A stretch of DNA of 53,163 nucleotides from Adonisia turfae CCMR0081 (GTDB taxonomy: Bacteria; Cyanobacteriota; Cyanobacteriia; Phormidesmidales; Phormidesmidaceae), in contig NZ_QXHD01000004.1 in NCBI RefSeq assembly GCF_011009555.1, positions 2,349,744 through 2,402,906 on the forward strand. The letters run 5' to 3'. The notes beneath the pieces are model-generated. The model saw only the letters and a list, made by a program, of their open reading frames with translations, ran no database searches and was not told where the DNA came from. Both the position numbers and the translations under genes were made by a program. Every line of letters starts with the position of its first letter. The stretch's first letter is position 1. Positions 35,076 to 43,268 of this stretch are shown here, one piece after another.

Positions 35076-35734
35076 GTGCGGAGATCCTCGTGGGAAAAGT
35101 TGGGGATTGGCGACCATCGTGTTGTTTGGCACCGTCCCACGAGGTGTCCTCAGTCGATGTCTCAAGACGCATTCGAGGCCTTACCGATGACCCTTGAGGT
35201 GAGAGAAGTCCATCTGCTGATACAACACCATGATGATTTCGGTTGGACGAAATCATCATGGTGACGACCTTGCAGGATCCCAAATGGTATCCGAAAGCCA
35301 AGTTAGCCGATCTCTATCAGCTACATTGGGAGGCTGCTGAGGTGAATCTCAGACATCTCAAGACAACCTTAGGCATGGAACTGCTGGCGGCCAAAACACC
35401 CGAGATGGTTCGTAAAGATCTCTGGGTCCATCTACTGGCTTACAACCTGTTGCGTAGCTTAATGTTGCAGACCAACAAGTACACAACCGTCAAGACTCCA
35501 AGGCTTTCATTACAGGGTACTCGGCAACAGTTTAACCAGTTCAGGTCTGAACTGGTTAGCGCTAAAGCGTCGGAGCGGCAACCACTCTATCACGCGTTGT
35601 TGACTAGTGCTGGAACACTCATTGTTCCTCTACGGCCTCATCGTTGTGAACCGAGAGTCGTTAAGCGTAGGCCCAAGCCCTACCCCAGAATGCAGCAACC
35701 TCGCTCAGTTCTTAAAGCTAAACTGGTGGCTTGA
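35076..35734 (+). pseudogene. IS4-type transposase, frameshifted remnant
   Basis: C-terminal half of an IS4-family transposase in two frames. The first part (from 35076) reads GDHRVVWHRPTRCPQS and LEVREVHLLIQHH. The second (from 35243) reads DEIIMVTTLQDPKWYPKAKLADLYQLHW with the Glu region EVNLRHLKTTLGMELL, the Y-(2)-R/E-like signature area. The break lies in a perfect hairpin at 35226-35263. The N-terminal half is missing. Confidence 0.85.
35226..35263. repeat. 16-bp perfect hairpin at the transposase frameshift
   Basis: Arms 35226-35241 (CACCATGATGATTTCG) and 35248-35263 are exact complements with a 6-base loop (GTTGGA). The right arm encodes the native DEIIMVT segment. The left arm replaces what should be the preceding codons and shifts the frame. 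Confidence 0.85.
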
Positions 35735-35837
35735 TTCAAGCTACGTCAGTGACATTCGCCTATACACGCTCATTAGTAAATAATATAGGCTGAACCCATT
35801 CCGTTTTACTCAGTGACATCTACCTCAGCCCCCTTTT

Positions 35838-36683
35838 ATGCTCACGTCTACCAAGGAACTGCTAGAGAAAGCTCAAAAACAGGCCTACGCTGTCGGTGCT
35901 TTTAACTTATACAACCTCGAAGGTGTCAAAGCCGTTGTTAATGCAGCTGAAGCTGACAATAGTCCGGCAATTATCCAAATTTTGCCAAATATCCTAGAGT
36001 ATGGAGGGACACCTCTGGTTAAACTCTTTATCGAAGCAGCGGACTCGGCTAAGGTACCGATGTCAGTTCATTTGGACCACTGTGACAGTCGTACCCATAT
36101 CGAAACGGCTTTAGACGCTGGGGTTCAATCGGTTTTAGCGGATGGTTCTAAATTTCCGTTTCAAGAGAACCTTGCGTTTACCCGTGAAATGACAGCCTTA
36201 GCCCATGCCCAGGGAGCCACTGTCGAGGCAGAAATTGGTAGAATCAGCGGTACTGAAGATGGCATGACGGTGGCTGCAAAAGAAGCCAAGATGACCGACC
36301 CTTACCAGGCGAAACAGTTTGTAGCAGAATCGAGGGTAGATTTCCTTGCGGTCACCATTGGCAATGTTCATGGGCGGTATCACAGTGAACCCCGGTTGGA
36401 TTTTAAGCGTCTGGCCAAGGTGCGTCAGCAGCTCGATATTCCGCTAGTGCTACACGGTGCGTCTGGCCTACCGGCTCTGATGATTCAACGCTCAATTGAA
36501 TTGGGAGTCTGCAAATTCAACGTTAATACTGAGGTTCGACAAAAATATCTTCAGTTTTGGCGAGAATATGGAAAAACTGATTCTAAACGTGATCTCTTGG
36601 ATTGTCAGAAGGCATCTACAGGTGCCATGCAAGAGATTATTGCTCAAAAAATTAGGTTGTTTGGCAGTGCTGGCAAAGCCTAG
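35838..36683 (+). CDS. Class II ketose-bisphosphate aldolase (GatY/KbaY/Fba-like)
   Basis: 281-residue zinc-dependent aldolase that splits a ketose-1,6-bisphosphate (fructose or tagatose type) into dihydroxyacetone phosphate and an aldehyde. Metal and active-site blocks are present: VHLDHCDS (residues 77-84, His78/His81), EAEIGRISGTEDG, VTIGNVHGRY and VLHGASGLP, followed by the phosphate-binding KFNVNTEVR. The length suits the tagatose/GatY-like class rather than the longer photosynthetic Fba. It begins about 100 bp after an IS remnant and has no sugar-pathway neighbour. Confidence 0.9.
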   Translation: MLTSTKELLEKAQKQAYAVGAFNLYNLEGVKAVVNAAEADNSPAIIQILPNILEYGGTPLVKLFIEAADSAKVPMSVHLDHCDSRTHIETALDAGVQSVLADGSKFPFQENLAFTREMTALAHAQGATVEAEIGRISGTEDGMTVAAKEAKMTDPYQAKQFVAESRVDFLAVTIGNVHGRYHSEPRLDFKRLAKVRQQLDIPLVLHGASGLPALMIQRSIELGVCKFNVNTEVRQKYLQFWREYGKTDSKRDLLDCQKASTGAMQEIIAQKIRLFGSAGKA

Positions 36684-37145
36684 TAAAGCAGGGCTTACAG
36701 AGCCAATATGCTTGATAGGGGATCTCCCCCAGCCCTATTAAAGCCGTTACGCAGCACCCGTGCGCCCTGCCCCCCACAGGCTAAACTCAACTGATTCAAC
36801 ACTGAACCGGAGTTTATTTAACCCCAAGCGAGAGCTTTGTTACATAAACTGATTAATTACGATGTGGATTATTTTTGTATTTGAGTAGCTAGAACAACAC
36901 TTAGAGTAAATTTAAAGATTGCACTCTACTTTAAAGAGTCTTCATAGAAACATAAAAATCAATGGGTTGTTGCAGTGGAAACTATAGTGAAAACTTTTGA
37001 GTTTCATAGGATTTAGATCCGGATACTAACCTTAACTCAATCGAGCTATTTCACTATTTTCGAAATACTTTCTAGTTGTTGCCTTAGTGAATTTCTGCCT
37101 TAAACATTTCAGTACACAGTTCTAAAGATAGATTAATCTAATCCT
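36684..37145. other. Intergenic region after the aldolase gene
   Basis: About 460 bp with no gene. A short hairpin (ATAGGG 36715-36720 with CCCTAT 36733-36738) follows the aldolase stop without a clear T-run; it may act as a weak terminator. The rest is AT-rich and must contain the promoter of the HEAT-repeat gene. Confidence 0.4.
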
Positions 37146-38231
37146 ATGAAATTGTTGATACTTCAAAAGCTTGGCCGTTATTTTATCCTGCCATCTATGT
37201 TGTTTCTCAGCAGTAGCTGTTCTTTGTTCTCTCTCGAACGCATCGGAGATCGGGGAGACTGCAAAGATATTAGCAATGGGATATCTCAGAATGATGCCCA
37301 TTTCCTAAGAAGTAAGCAAGACGACATAGATATTGAGAAACTGTTGACCTCTCTCGAGAGTTGGAATAGTACAACTCGCTATAAATCCCTTTTAATTCTC
37401 ATTTCTAATACGGACCCGACTACACTATTACCTAATCTCAGGATAGCTCTCCAAGATAAAGATCCAAGGGTCCGAGCCACCAGCATTGAAGGACTCGCTA
37501 CAGCGGCTGCATCCCAAGAGACACTACTGCCTGAAGTTCTTCCAATCTTGACTCAAGGAACGCAAGATGAAGATCCAGGCATCCGTTTAAGTAGCTTCGA
37601 TGGACTAACTGAAGTTGTTGTCAGTCATCAGACGCTGTCTCCTCAATTGGTTCCCTTAATTGCCCATGGGTTGAAAGACAGCAGCGCTTGCGTCCGTGCA
37701 AAAACTGTATTCAGTGCGGACTGGCTTATATCCGTATTAGATTCCTCTAATGCTGAGATAAAAGCTATGATTCTAGACTTAATTTCAGTCGCATCAAGCG
37801 ATTCTAGTGTTTGGGCTCGTCGACATGCTTTGGGTGCACTGAGAGATATCGATGTCGCTTCAGAGGAAATCATTCCTATGGCAGTTAATGTTTTGAAACA
37901 TCATCCAGATTCGACTGTCCGTTCTGCTGCAGCTTATGCATTGATGGAAAAGGAGGCAAATCCTGCATCGACAGAAGCCCTACTTGCAGCCATTAATGAC
38001 GAAAATGCACCAGTTCGTAGTATGGCAGCCGCTGCTTTATTTGCGCAACAACCGACCTTATTAATAAGCCAAGATGCCTTATCTACTCTATCTGACACAG
38101 GGCTTGGAACAGCTATTTGGTATGTGAAGCAACGACTAGATAATTTAGATGCGACAGACGAGTCGAAAGCTGATGTGCAAACGGTCTTTAATGTTTTGGC
38201 TGCAGAGTATAACTCCCGTCTAAATAAGTAA
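37146..38231 (+). CDS. HEAT-repeat protein with a signal sequence (possible lipoprotein)
   Basis: 361 residues. The N-terminus (LGRYFILPSMLFLSSSCSLFS) is a signal peptide ending near Cys25. The residue at -3 is Ser instead of the usual Leu, so lipidation is possible but not certain. The rest is a run of HEAT-like helical repeats (LQDKDPRVRATSIEGLATAA, TQDEDPGIRLSSFDGL, HHPDSTVRSAAAYALM, NDENAPVRSMAAAALFAQ) spaced about 35-40 residues. It is probably a periplasmic or membrane-attached scaffold with no specific function evident. Confidence 0.8.
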   Translation: MKLLILQKLGRYFILPSMLFLSSSCSLFSLERIGDRGDCKDISNGISQNDAHFLRSKQDDIDIEKLLTSLESWNSTTRYKSLLILISNTDPTTLLPNLRIALQDKDPRVRATSIEGLATAAASQETLLPEVLPILTQGTQDEDPGIRLSSFDGLTEVVVSHQTLSPQLVPLIAHGLKDSSACVRAKTVFSADWLISVLDSSNAEIKAMILDLISVASSDSSVWARRHALGALRDIDVASEEIIPMAVNVLKHHPDSTVRSAAAYALMEKEANPASTEALLAAINDENAPVRSMAAAALFAQQPTLLISQDALSTLSDTGLGTAIWYVKQRLDNLDATDESKADVQTVFNVLAAEYNSRLNK

Positions 38232-38334
38232 GGCCGTTGTTCCGTATGTACCTGCTAGTAATCCATTGTATATGTATTTTATAGGAAGTCATGCAATTAA
38301 AAATCATAAAGGTCCTATTTGTCGTATAATCCTT

Positions 38335-38446
38335 CTCGAAGGGGAGTAGCTATCGGTTTAGCCGACATCTTTGAATCAACATACTGGTGATGAGCCTGGT
38401 TCAGAGAATGATAGGGAATTTCCACTAGTCATTAGCGAGACCTTCA
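38335..38446 (+). promoter_or_regulatory. yybP-ykoY manganese riboswitch
   Basis: The RNA leader of the GDT1 gene. It has the conserved AAGGGGAGTAGC (38339-38350) in the first stem junction, a UCAACAUAC box at 38375-38383, and the closing GCGAGACCTTC near 38435-38445. These are the diagnostic blocks of the Mn2+-sensing yybP-ykoY family. A following 8-bp hairpin (AAATCTGC / GCGGATTT, 38448-38467) may belong to the expression platform. Manganese binding should increase expression of the downstream exporter. Confidence 0.88.
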
Positions 38447-38532
38447 CTAAATCTGCTGACGCGGATTTGGTGGAGTCTTGTGCCTCGTCAAATTCGTGCC
38501 AGAGACCGTTGTGATCTGAGGAATTTGAAAGG

Positions 38533-39150
38533 ATGCTAGCTGCATTTACGGCCAGTCTGTTATTGATCACTGTCTCTGAGTTGGGTGATAAGACCTTTTT
38601 TATCGCCGCCATTTTGGCCATGCGCCATCGTCGCCGCTGGGTATTTGCAGGGGCGGTTGGGGCATTGGCCCTCATGACAATACTCTCCGTTTTAGTTGGG
38701 CAGGCTGCATCACTGTTACCCGACTCAGTGGTTAAATGGGCTGAGGTTTGTTTATTTATTGTTTTTGGTATTCGGCTGCTATATCAGGCTAGCCAGATGG
38801 CAACAACAGGAGACGAAGAGAAAGATGCGGCTGAAGCAGTAGATAGGGCAGAAAAAAGCAAGAGAAAACCGAAAGAGACTCCCTTGGCAATTATGACCGA
38901 GACCTTTGGGTTAGTCTTCGTGGCGGAGTGGGGCGATCGCACCCAAATTGCTACCATTGCTCTGGCCGCAGCCCATCCACCTGGCGGAGTAGTGATAGGT
39001 GCCGTCCTGGGCCATGCTATTTGTGCAGCCATTGCCACTAACTGTGGTCGCTGGCTCTGTGGCAGGGTTTCAGAACGTACCCTGACTGCATTAGGTGGAG
39101 GACTGTTTTTACTGTTTGGCAGCTTGGCTCTGTTCATGCCTCAAGCTTAA
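38533..39150 (+). CDS. TMEM165/GDT1 (UPF0016) family manganese transporter
   Basis: 205-residue membrane protein of six helices with two internal repeats, each carrying the ExGD motif: SELGDKTFFIAAILAM (first) and AEWGDRTQIATIALA (second). In cyanobacteria such proteins (Mnx type) move excess Mn2+ out of the cytoplasm toward the lumen or periplasm. Direct control by the manganese riboswitch just upstream supports that role. A charged loop of about 35 residues (EEKDAAEAVDRAEKSKRKPKE) separates the halves. Confidence 0.92.
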   Translation: MLAAFTASLLLITVSELGDKTFFIAAILAMRHRRRWVFAGAVGALALMTILSVLVGQAASLLPDSVVKWAEVCLFIVFGIRLLYQASQMATTGDEEKDAAEAVDRAEKSKRKPKETPLAIMTETFGLVFVAEWGDRTQIATIALAAAHPPGGVVIGAVLGHAICAAIATNCGRWLCGRVSERTLTALGGGLFLLFGSLALFMPQA

Positions 39151-39227
39151 TTTTTGAGGGCAGGGGGGATAGGACAGATCATCTTATCCCCCTGCTACTT
39201 CATCCTGAGAACCCCCAGTAGGATTCT

Positions 39228-40406
39228 ATGACTAATCAATCACGTAGGCTGACACGAACCGTTCAAGCTCTAGGCTGGGTAAGTTTGCTGACTGATTTTG
39301 CCAGCAAGATGGTGTATCCACTAACACCTTTTTTCTTGACGAGCATGCTGGGTGCTCCAGTTTGGACAGTGGGGCTGATCGAGGGGATTGCTGAGAGCAC
39401 GGCCAGTATTTTGAAACTGTACTCTGGCTGGCTGTCGGACTGGGCCGGTCGGCGCAAACCTTTTGCGTTGGCCGGTTATAGCTTAGGGGCATTGTCTAAA
39501 CTAGGGTTAGCTCTGTCGGGAACCTGGGGCCATGTGTTAGGGGCACGTTTGTTTGATCGGATTGGCAAAGGATTACGAGCTGCACCACGGGATGTTCTAA
39601 TTGTTGAGAATTGTACTGCTGCCCAACGGGGACAGGCATTTGGCTTACACCATAGTTTGGAAACGGTGGGTGAGGTGCTGGGGCCACTGGTGGGTTTTGT
39701 CTTTTTGCAACACTCTGCAGGAAATTATCGAGGCGTGTTTGCGATCGCATTTTTCCCAGCGCTTCTGGGTGTTCTGATCTTACTAACTCAGGTCAAAGAA
39801 CAACGTCCTCACACTAGAAAAGCACGTCCCCAATTTACATTACAAGGATTAAGCCCCACCTATCGACAGTATTTACTAGCAATTATTCTCTTTAGCTTAG
39901 GAAATTCATCGGATGTTTTTCTGTTATTACGAGCCCAAGAGCTGAGCTTTACCGGCTCTACACTTCTGTTACTATACGCAGCTTTTAACCTGGTAGCCGT
40001 TGGATTAGGACTGATCGCTGGTCGCCTATCTGACCAAATAGGGCGACGACCGCTACTCGTCAGTGGATATCTTGTCTTTGCTATCACCTATCTTGGATTT
40101 GCCCAAGCCGAGACGCCTGCTGTTATTTGGTTACTGTTTATGTTATACGGTCTCTATGGCACTCTAACGCGGGGTGTCCAAAAAGCATTTGTTGCCGATC
40201 TGGTACACCCCAACCGACGAGGCGCTGAAACCGGCACCTTTCATATGGTAGTTGGCTTGGCCGCACTACCCGCCAGTCTCATAGCTGGCTGGCTCTATGC
40301 AGTAGTCTCTACAGCGGCTCCTTTTTATGTCAGTTCTGTCGCTGCTGTGATCGCCACACTATTACTAATGCGAATGCATTTGCCATCGTTAGAGTCAGGG
40401 AGTTGA
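39228..40406 (+). CDS. Major facilitator superfamily transporter
   Basis: 392 residues with 12 predicted helices. The loop after helix 2 reads GWLSDWAGRRKPFALAGY (motif A, G-x-x-x-D-R/x-x-G-R-R). A second copy appears in the C-terminal half (AGRLSDQIGRRPLLVSGY). DRIGKGLRAAPRDVLI after helix 4 is characteristic of one MFS subgroup. The substrate is unknown. It follows the GDT1 gene by 77 bp and could share the manganese riboswitch transcript. Confidence 0.9.
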   Translation: MTNQSRRLTRTVQALGWVSLLTDFASKMVYPLTPFFLTSMLGAPVWTVGLIEGIAESTASILKLYSGWLSDWAGRRKPFALAGYSLGALSKLGLALSGTWGHVLGARLFDRIGKGLRAAPRDVLIVENCTAAQRGQAFGLHHSLETVGEVLGPLVGFVFLQHSAGNYRGVFAIAFFPALLGVLILLTQVKEQRPHTRKARPQFTLQGLSPTYRQYLLAIILFSLGNSSDVFLLLRAQELSFTGSTLLLLYAAFNLVAVGLGLIAGRLSDQIGRRPLLVSGYLVFAITYLGFAQAETPAVIWLLFMLYGLYGTLTRGVQKAFVADLVHPNRRGAETGTFHMVVGLAALPASLIAGWLYAVVSTAAPFYVSSVAAVIATLLLMRMHLPSLESGS

Positions 40407-40493
40407 GGATAAGCCACCTAGCACAGACAGCAACGCAAATTGAATTAACATTCCGTGTTGTGGGTAGTCAGAATGTGCTAGATTACTGGGCGT

Positions 40494-40612
40494 ATCGGTT
40501 CTAAGGGGAAACAGTCCTTAGAGGAAACGGGGAAAGAGCAGTGAGAATCTGCCGCTGTCCCGCAGCTGTGAAGGAGGTGTCGCACCTCTCAGTCAGAATG
40601 CCCGCCGATAGT
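40494..40612 (+). promoter_or_regulatory. Cobalamin (B12) riboswitch, apparently orphan
   Basis: Conserved blocks of the adenosylcobalamin element are present in order: GGTTCTAAGGGGAAACAGTC, GTGAGAATCTGCCGCTGTCC, CGCAGCTGTGAAGGAGGTG, and the B12-box-like AGTCAGAATGCCCGCCGAT. The next 270 bp have stops in all frames. The first downstream ORFs (40887, 41254) are not recognisable B12 or cobalt genes. Confidence 0.88.
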
Positions 40613-40886
40613 CCAATTCATGTTCTACAACATCTGCGAGGTACGGATGATGATTTTAGTGCGTAATTGTAACTATGTTGCCAGGGGAAAATCTCTACAA
40701 TGCTCTACCCTAGGCATATATAGCTCCATAACTATTAAGTGTGCCTGTTAATTTTGGGCATCTGTTAGTTATCTAATTAATTTTTTGAAAAACTGTTGGC
40801 CAGTGTGTCACGGATTGTTATGCCTGCAAAAGGTATGAACAATCTATTGCTCTTAGCACTGTCTAACCCGTTCTCAACAGATCATT

Positions 40887-41174
40887 TTGAAAAAAGTTAG
40901 AAGCATTGTGCCATCCATTATACTGCCGCCTGAAGCACTCATGTTGCAACAGTATCTGCATCGCCCTGGATGTATTCCTGCGTCGGTTCATCCGTTTGTG
41001 AAACAAGCGGCACTTACGTTTGTTTCACAAACGGCACTTACCCATAAGATGCGGAGCCAAAAGACCTTTGGAAAACCAGCCAGGCGATTTCCATGGCGGG
41101 GTTGGTTGATGTTGATTGGATGTGCGATCTCATCTCTCTCTCAATCAGTGACTCGCCGCATGCGTCGATGTTGA
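40887..41174 (+). CDS. Uncertain ORF (95 aa) downstream of the B12 riboswitch
   Basis: TTG start, basic, no family recognised. It contains a hydrophobic stretch (GWLMLIGCAISSLSQSV). Its middle is formed by an inverted repeat plus direct repeat at 40992-41040, which argues against a normal gene. It may be chance reading through a decayed region. Confidence 0.25.
   Translation: MKKVRSIVPSIILPPEALMLQQYLHRPGCIPASVHPFVKQAALTFVSQTALTHKMRSQKTFGKPARRFPWRGWLMLIGCAISSLSQSVTRRMRRC
40992..41040. repeat. 15-bp inverted repeat overlapping an 11-bp direct repeat
   Basis: CCGTTTGTGAAACAA (40992-41006) is the exact complement of 41020-41034. Each arm is followed by a CGGCACTTAC copy (41008-41017 and 41032-41041). 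The layout suggests either a hairpin or a local inverted duplication. Confidence 0.8.
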
Positions 41175-41253
41175 CAACGGCAGTTCTCTCATCGTATTTC
41201 CATTGCCCCAGTGGGCAACCGCCTCCATCCTAAAAATGAGAATAGTTACTAAC

Positions 41254-41610
41254 ATGAATATTTTGTCATTGCTTGTTGCCCTCCTAGCGATTTTGCTGGT
41301 GGTTGACATCGTTGTTTATCTGCTGACTCCCCGCACCCATGGGTCATCATCATCACTGATGCGGTTTGGGGTTGTCGGACTGCTCAAATCATTGCGAGAA
41401 GTACCCACATTGCTATTAATGCGTTTGGCCTTTGGGGGTGGCCTGTGTCGCTTCGGCGTGTTCCGTGCCGTGCGGGCTGACTCGCTAGACTTGGGTGAAC
41501 GGCCCCTCTCAGATAACGGACAAAAGATGGTCGTGGCTAGCCAGGCCCTTCTTGCATTAAACTGGTATCCGTCCAGTGCCACTTCACAGCAGGGAAACTC
41601 AGAAACATGA
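41254..41610 (+). CDS. Hypothetical membrane protein (118 aa)
   Basis: The start is taken at ATG 41254, giving an N-terminal membrane helix (MNILSLLVALLAILLVVDIV). The region after it (MRFGVVGLLKSLREVPTLLL) is amphipathic, and the C-terminus shows no motif. An in-frame start at 41203 is possible. No family recognised; it could be decayed. Confidence 0.4.
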   Translation: MNILSLLVALLAILLVVDIVVYLLTPRTHGSSSSLMRFGVVGLLKSLREVPTLLLMRLAFGGGLCRFGVFRAVRADSLDLGERPLSDNGQKMVVASQALLALNWYPSSATSQQGNSET

Positions 41611-41767
41611 GCCCTCCAGCCTAGGCAAACTGGCAGTAGGTGTTAGTCGCCACTAATCTTTCCCCTCGGATATAATGCCTGGAGTGGCTTTCTAGCTGGG
41701 GGGTGAGGTGCCGTTGTATGTGCAAATCAAGCTAACTCATCCATCAAATTAATGAACGAGTGCTGTC

Positions 41768-42355
41768 TTAAAATGGCTGAGCAAGATCAGTGGCATAGAC
41801 CGTTTTCCAAGCTTTAACGGTGTCCTCGCCAATTTTGCTATCGATTGCTTCGCCGCTATCAGTCACCAGTCGAATATCAAGCGTTGTCTCTGGTGCGTTT
41901 TGCAACGCTTGAGCTAACTCATCGCTGACTGAGAACACATTATTTTGTCCATCAATTTGAAACACATCACCATCAACTTTAATGAAAAGTTGAATGATAT
42001 TTCTGGCGTTACTAAATTCTGAGCAACTTAAATCTGAAGAAACCCGAAACGACCCGCTGAGACAGTCGCGATCGCGAATAATCGACAGCACCCGAATAAA
42101 ATCACGACTCCAGAGGCTCTGCACCTCAATTCGGGCGGTTGTATTCAAAAAGCGATCGCTAAAGGAATGACGGTCAAATACCCCAACAAAGCTGCCTTCA
42201 AACGGATCATTGATTTGAACTGGCTCTGACCAAGGTAAATTACGGTGGGTTCCTAATGTGGCCGAGTCGACAACAGCTAGCCCAGCGGCAGTGGCTGCAC
42301 TCGTTATACAGATACTCCCCAACAACCCTAAACTAATCACTAAACGCCCAATCAT
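41768..42355 (-). CDS. Hypothetical secreted protein (195 aa)
   Basis: The N-terminus MIGRLVISLGLLGSICITSAATAAG is a signal peptide with a probable A-x-A cleavage near residue 24. The mature part is beta-rich (FLNTTARIEVQSLW, NIIQLFIKVDGDVFQIDG) with two Cys about 12 residues apart (RDCLSGSF and LSCSEF) that could form a disulfide. No family recognised. Transcribed alone, divergent from the ferritin-like gene. Confidence 0.7.
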   Translation of the reverse strand: MIGRLVISLGLLGSICITSAATAAGLAVVDSATLGTHRNLPWSEPVQINDPFEGSFVGVFDRHSFSDRFLNTTARIEVQSLWSRDFIRVLSIIRDRDCLSGSFRVSSDLSCSEFSNARNIIQLFIKVDGDVFQIDGQNNVFSVSDELAQALQNAPETTLDIRLVTDSGEAIDSKIGEDTVKAWKTVYATDLAQPF

Positions 42356-42607
42356 AATAGAGCGCCTCTGCTTTATGAGACTCTACTTTGACGATAGCAC
42401 AAGGGATTGGAAACAGTTGAAATATGAGCTTTCTCTTATTAGTTGCAATTGAAATTGCAGGCTTCCAGATGATCTACCAGATGATTTATGTCTACTTAGC
42501 TAAACCCATGCCCCAATCATCTTTCAACTCCAACCATTAAATCATAGCCACCCATAAAACCTATTCCATGCTTATAATCAGAACTCGTTGATTCTCAACA
42601 TGACTAA

Positions 42608-43042
42608 ATGAAAAACCTTGACACCTCACAAACCATTGAACTGCTCAATCAAATTATGGAATTTGAGCTAGCTGGTGTGGTGCGTTATACCCATTGTTCT
42701 TTAATGGTTACTGGGCCCAATCGCATTCCGATTGTAGATTTTTTCAAGACTCAGGCAAATGAATCTTTACTCCATGCCCAAGAAGCCGGTGAGATTATTA
42801 CTGGGCTAGAAGGCCATCCCAGTCAGCAAATCTCAGCTATTGAGGAAAACAACCGCCACTCGGTTAAAGACCTCCTGTCAGAAAGTCTAAACCATGAGCA
42901 AACGGCATTAAATATGTACAAAAAGCTCCTAGATGTGGTCCAAAACGCCAGCGTTTATTTGGAAGAATATACCCGTACCAAAATTGGACAGGAAGAAATG
43001 CATACACTCGAGATCAAAAAAATGTTGCGTGATTATAGTTGA
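42608..43042 (+). CDS. Bacterioferritin / ferritin-like iron protein
   Basis: 144-residue four-helix bundle of the ferritin superfamily. Metal-site residues are in place: Glu in LNQIMEFELAGVVRY (helix A), NESLLHAQEAGEI (helix B, E-x-x-H), NHEQTALNMYKKL (helix C, Glu) and GQEEMHTLEIKKML (helix D, E-x-x-H). It should oxidise and store Fe2+ or protect DNA/proteins from it. It stands alone, about 300 bp from the divergent secreted-protein gene, and complements the iron-uptake genes at 12-18 kb. Confidence 0.88.
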   Translation: MKNLDTSQTIELLNQIMEFELAGVVRYTHCSLMVTGPNRIPIVDFFKTQANESLLHAQEAGEIITGLEGHPSQQISAIEENNRHSVKDLLSESLNHEQTALNMYKKLLDVVQNASVYLEEYTRTKIGQEEMHTLEIKKMLRDYS

Positions 43043-43063
43043 GCTCGTGGAACCGTTGCTTAG

Positions 43064-43268
43064 GTAGTTTGGGGGCCTATCTTAACGCGATGGGCTACCA
43101 AGCCCTATGTGGTCAAATCGTCGATGTCACATTAGTACCGGTGCCCAAACAACGGAATCGTTGAGACGATGATAACGAGATCAAAGCAGGCAAGGTGCCT
43201 GAGCCTTGGCAGGATAAGCTTCATCTACTCCAAAAGGGTAACCGTCCCAGGAAGTTAAAGAAAATTTA
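43064..43268 (+). pseudogene. IS5-type transposase remnant
   Basis: A short in-frame stretch reads AYLNAMGYQALCGQIVDVTLVPVPKQRN, then an internal stop, then DNEIKAGKVPEPWQDKLHLL. This matches the middle of IS5-family transposases, where GQIVDATIVPVPKQRN carries the first catalytic Asp. Both ends are lost; the right end is cut by the IS66 element. Confidence 0.85.
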
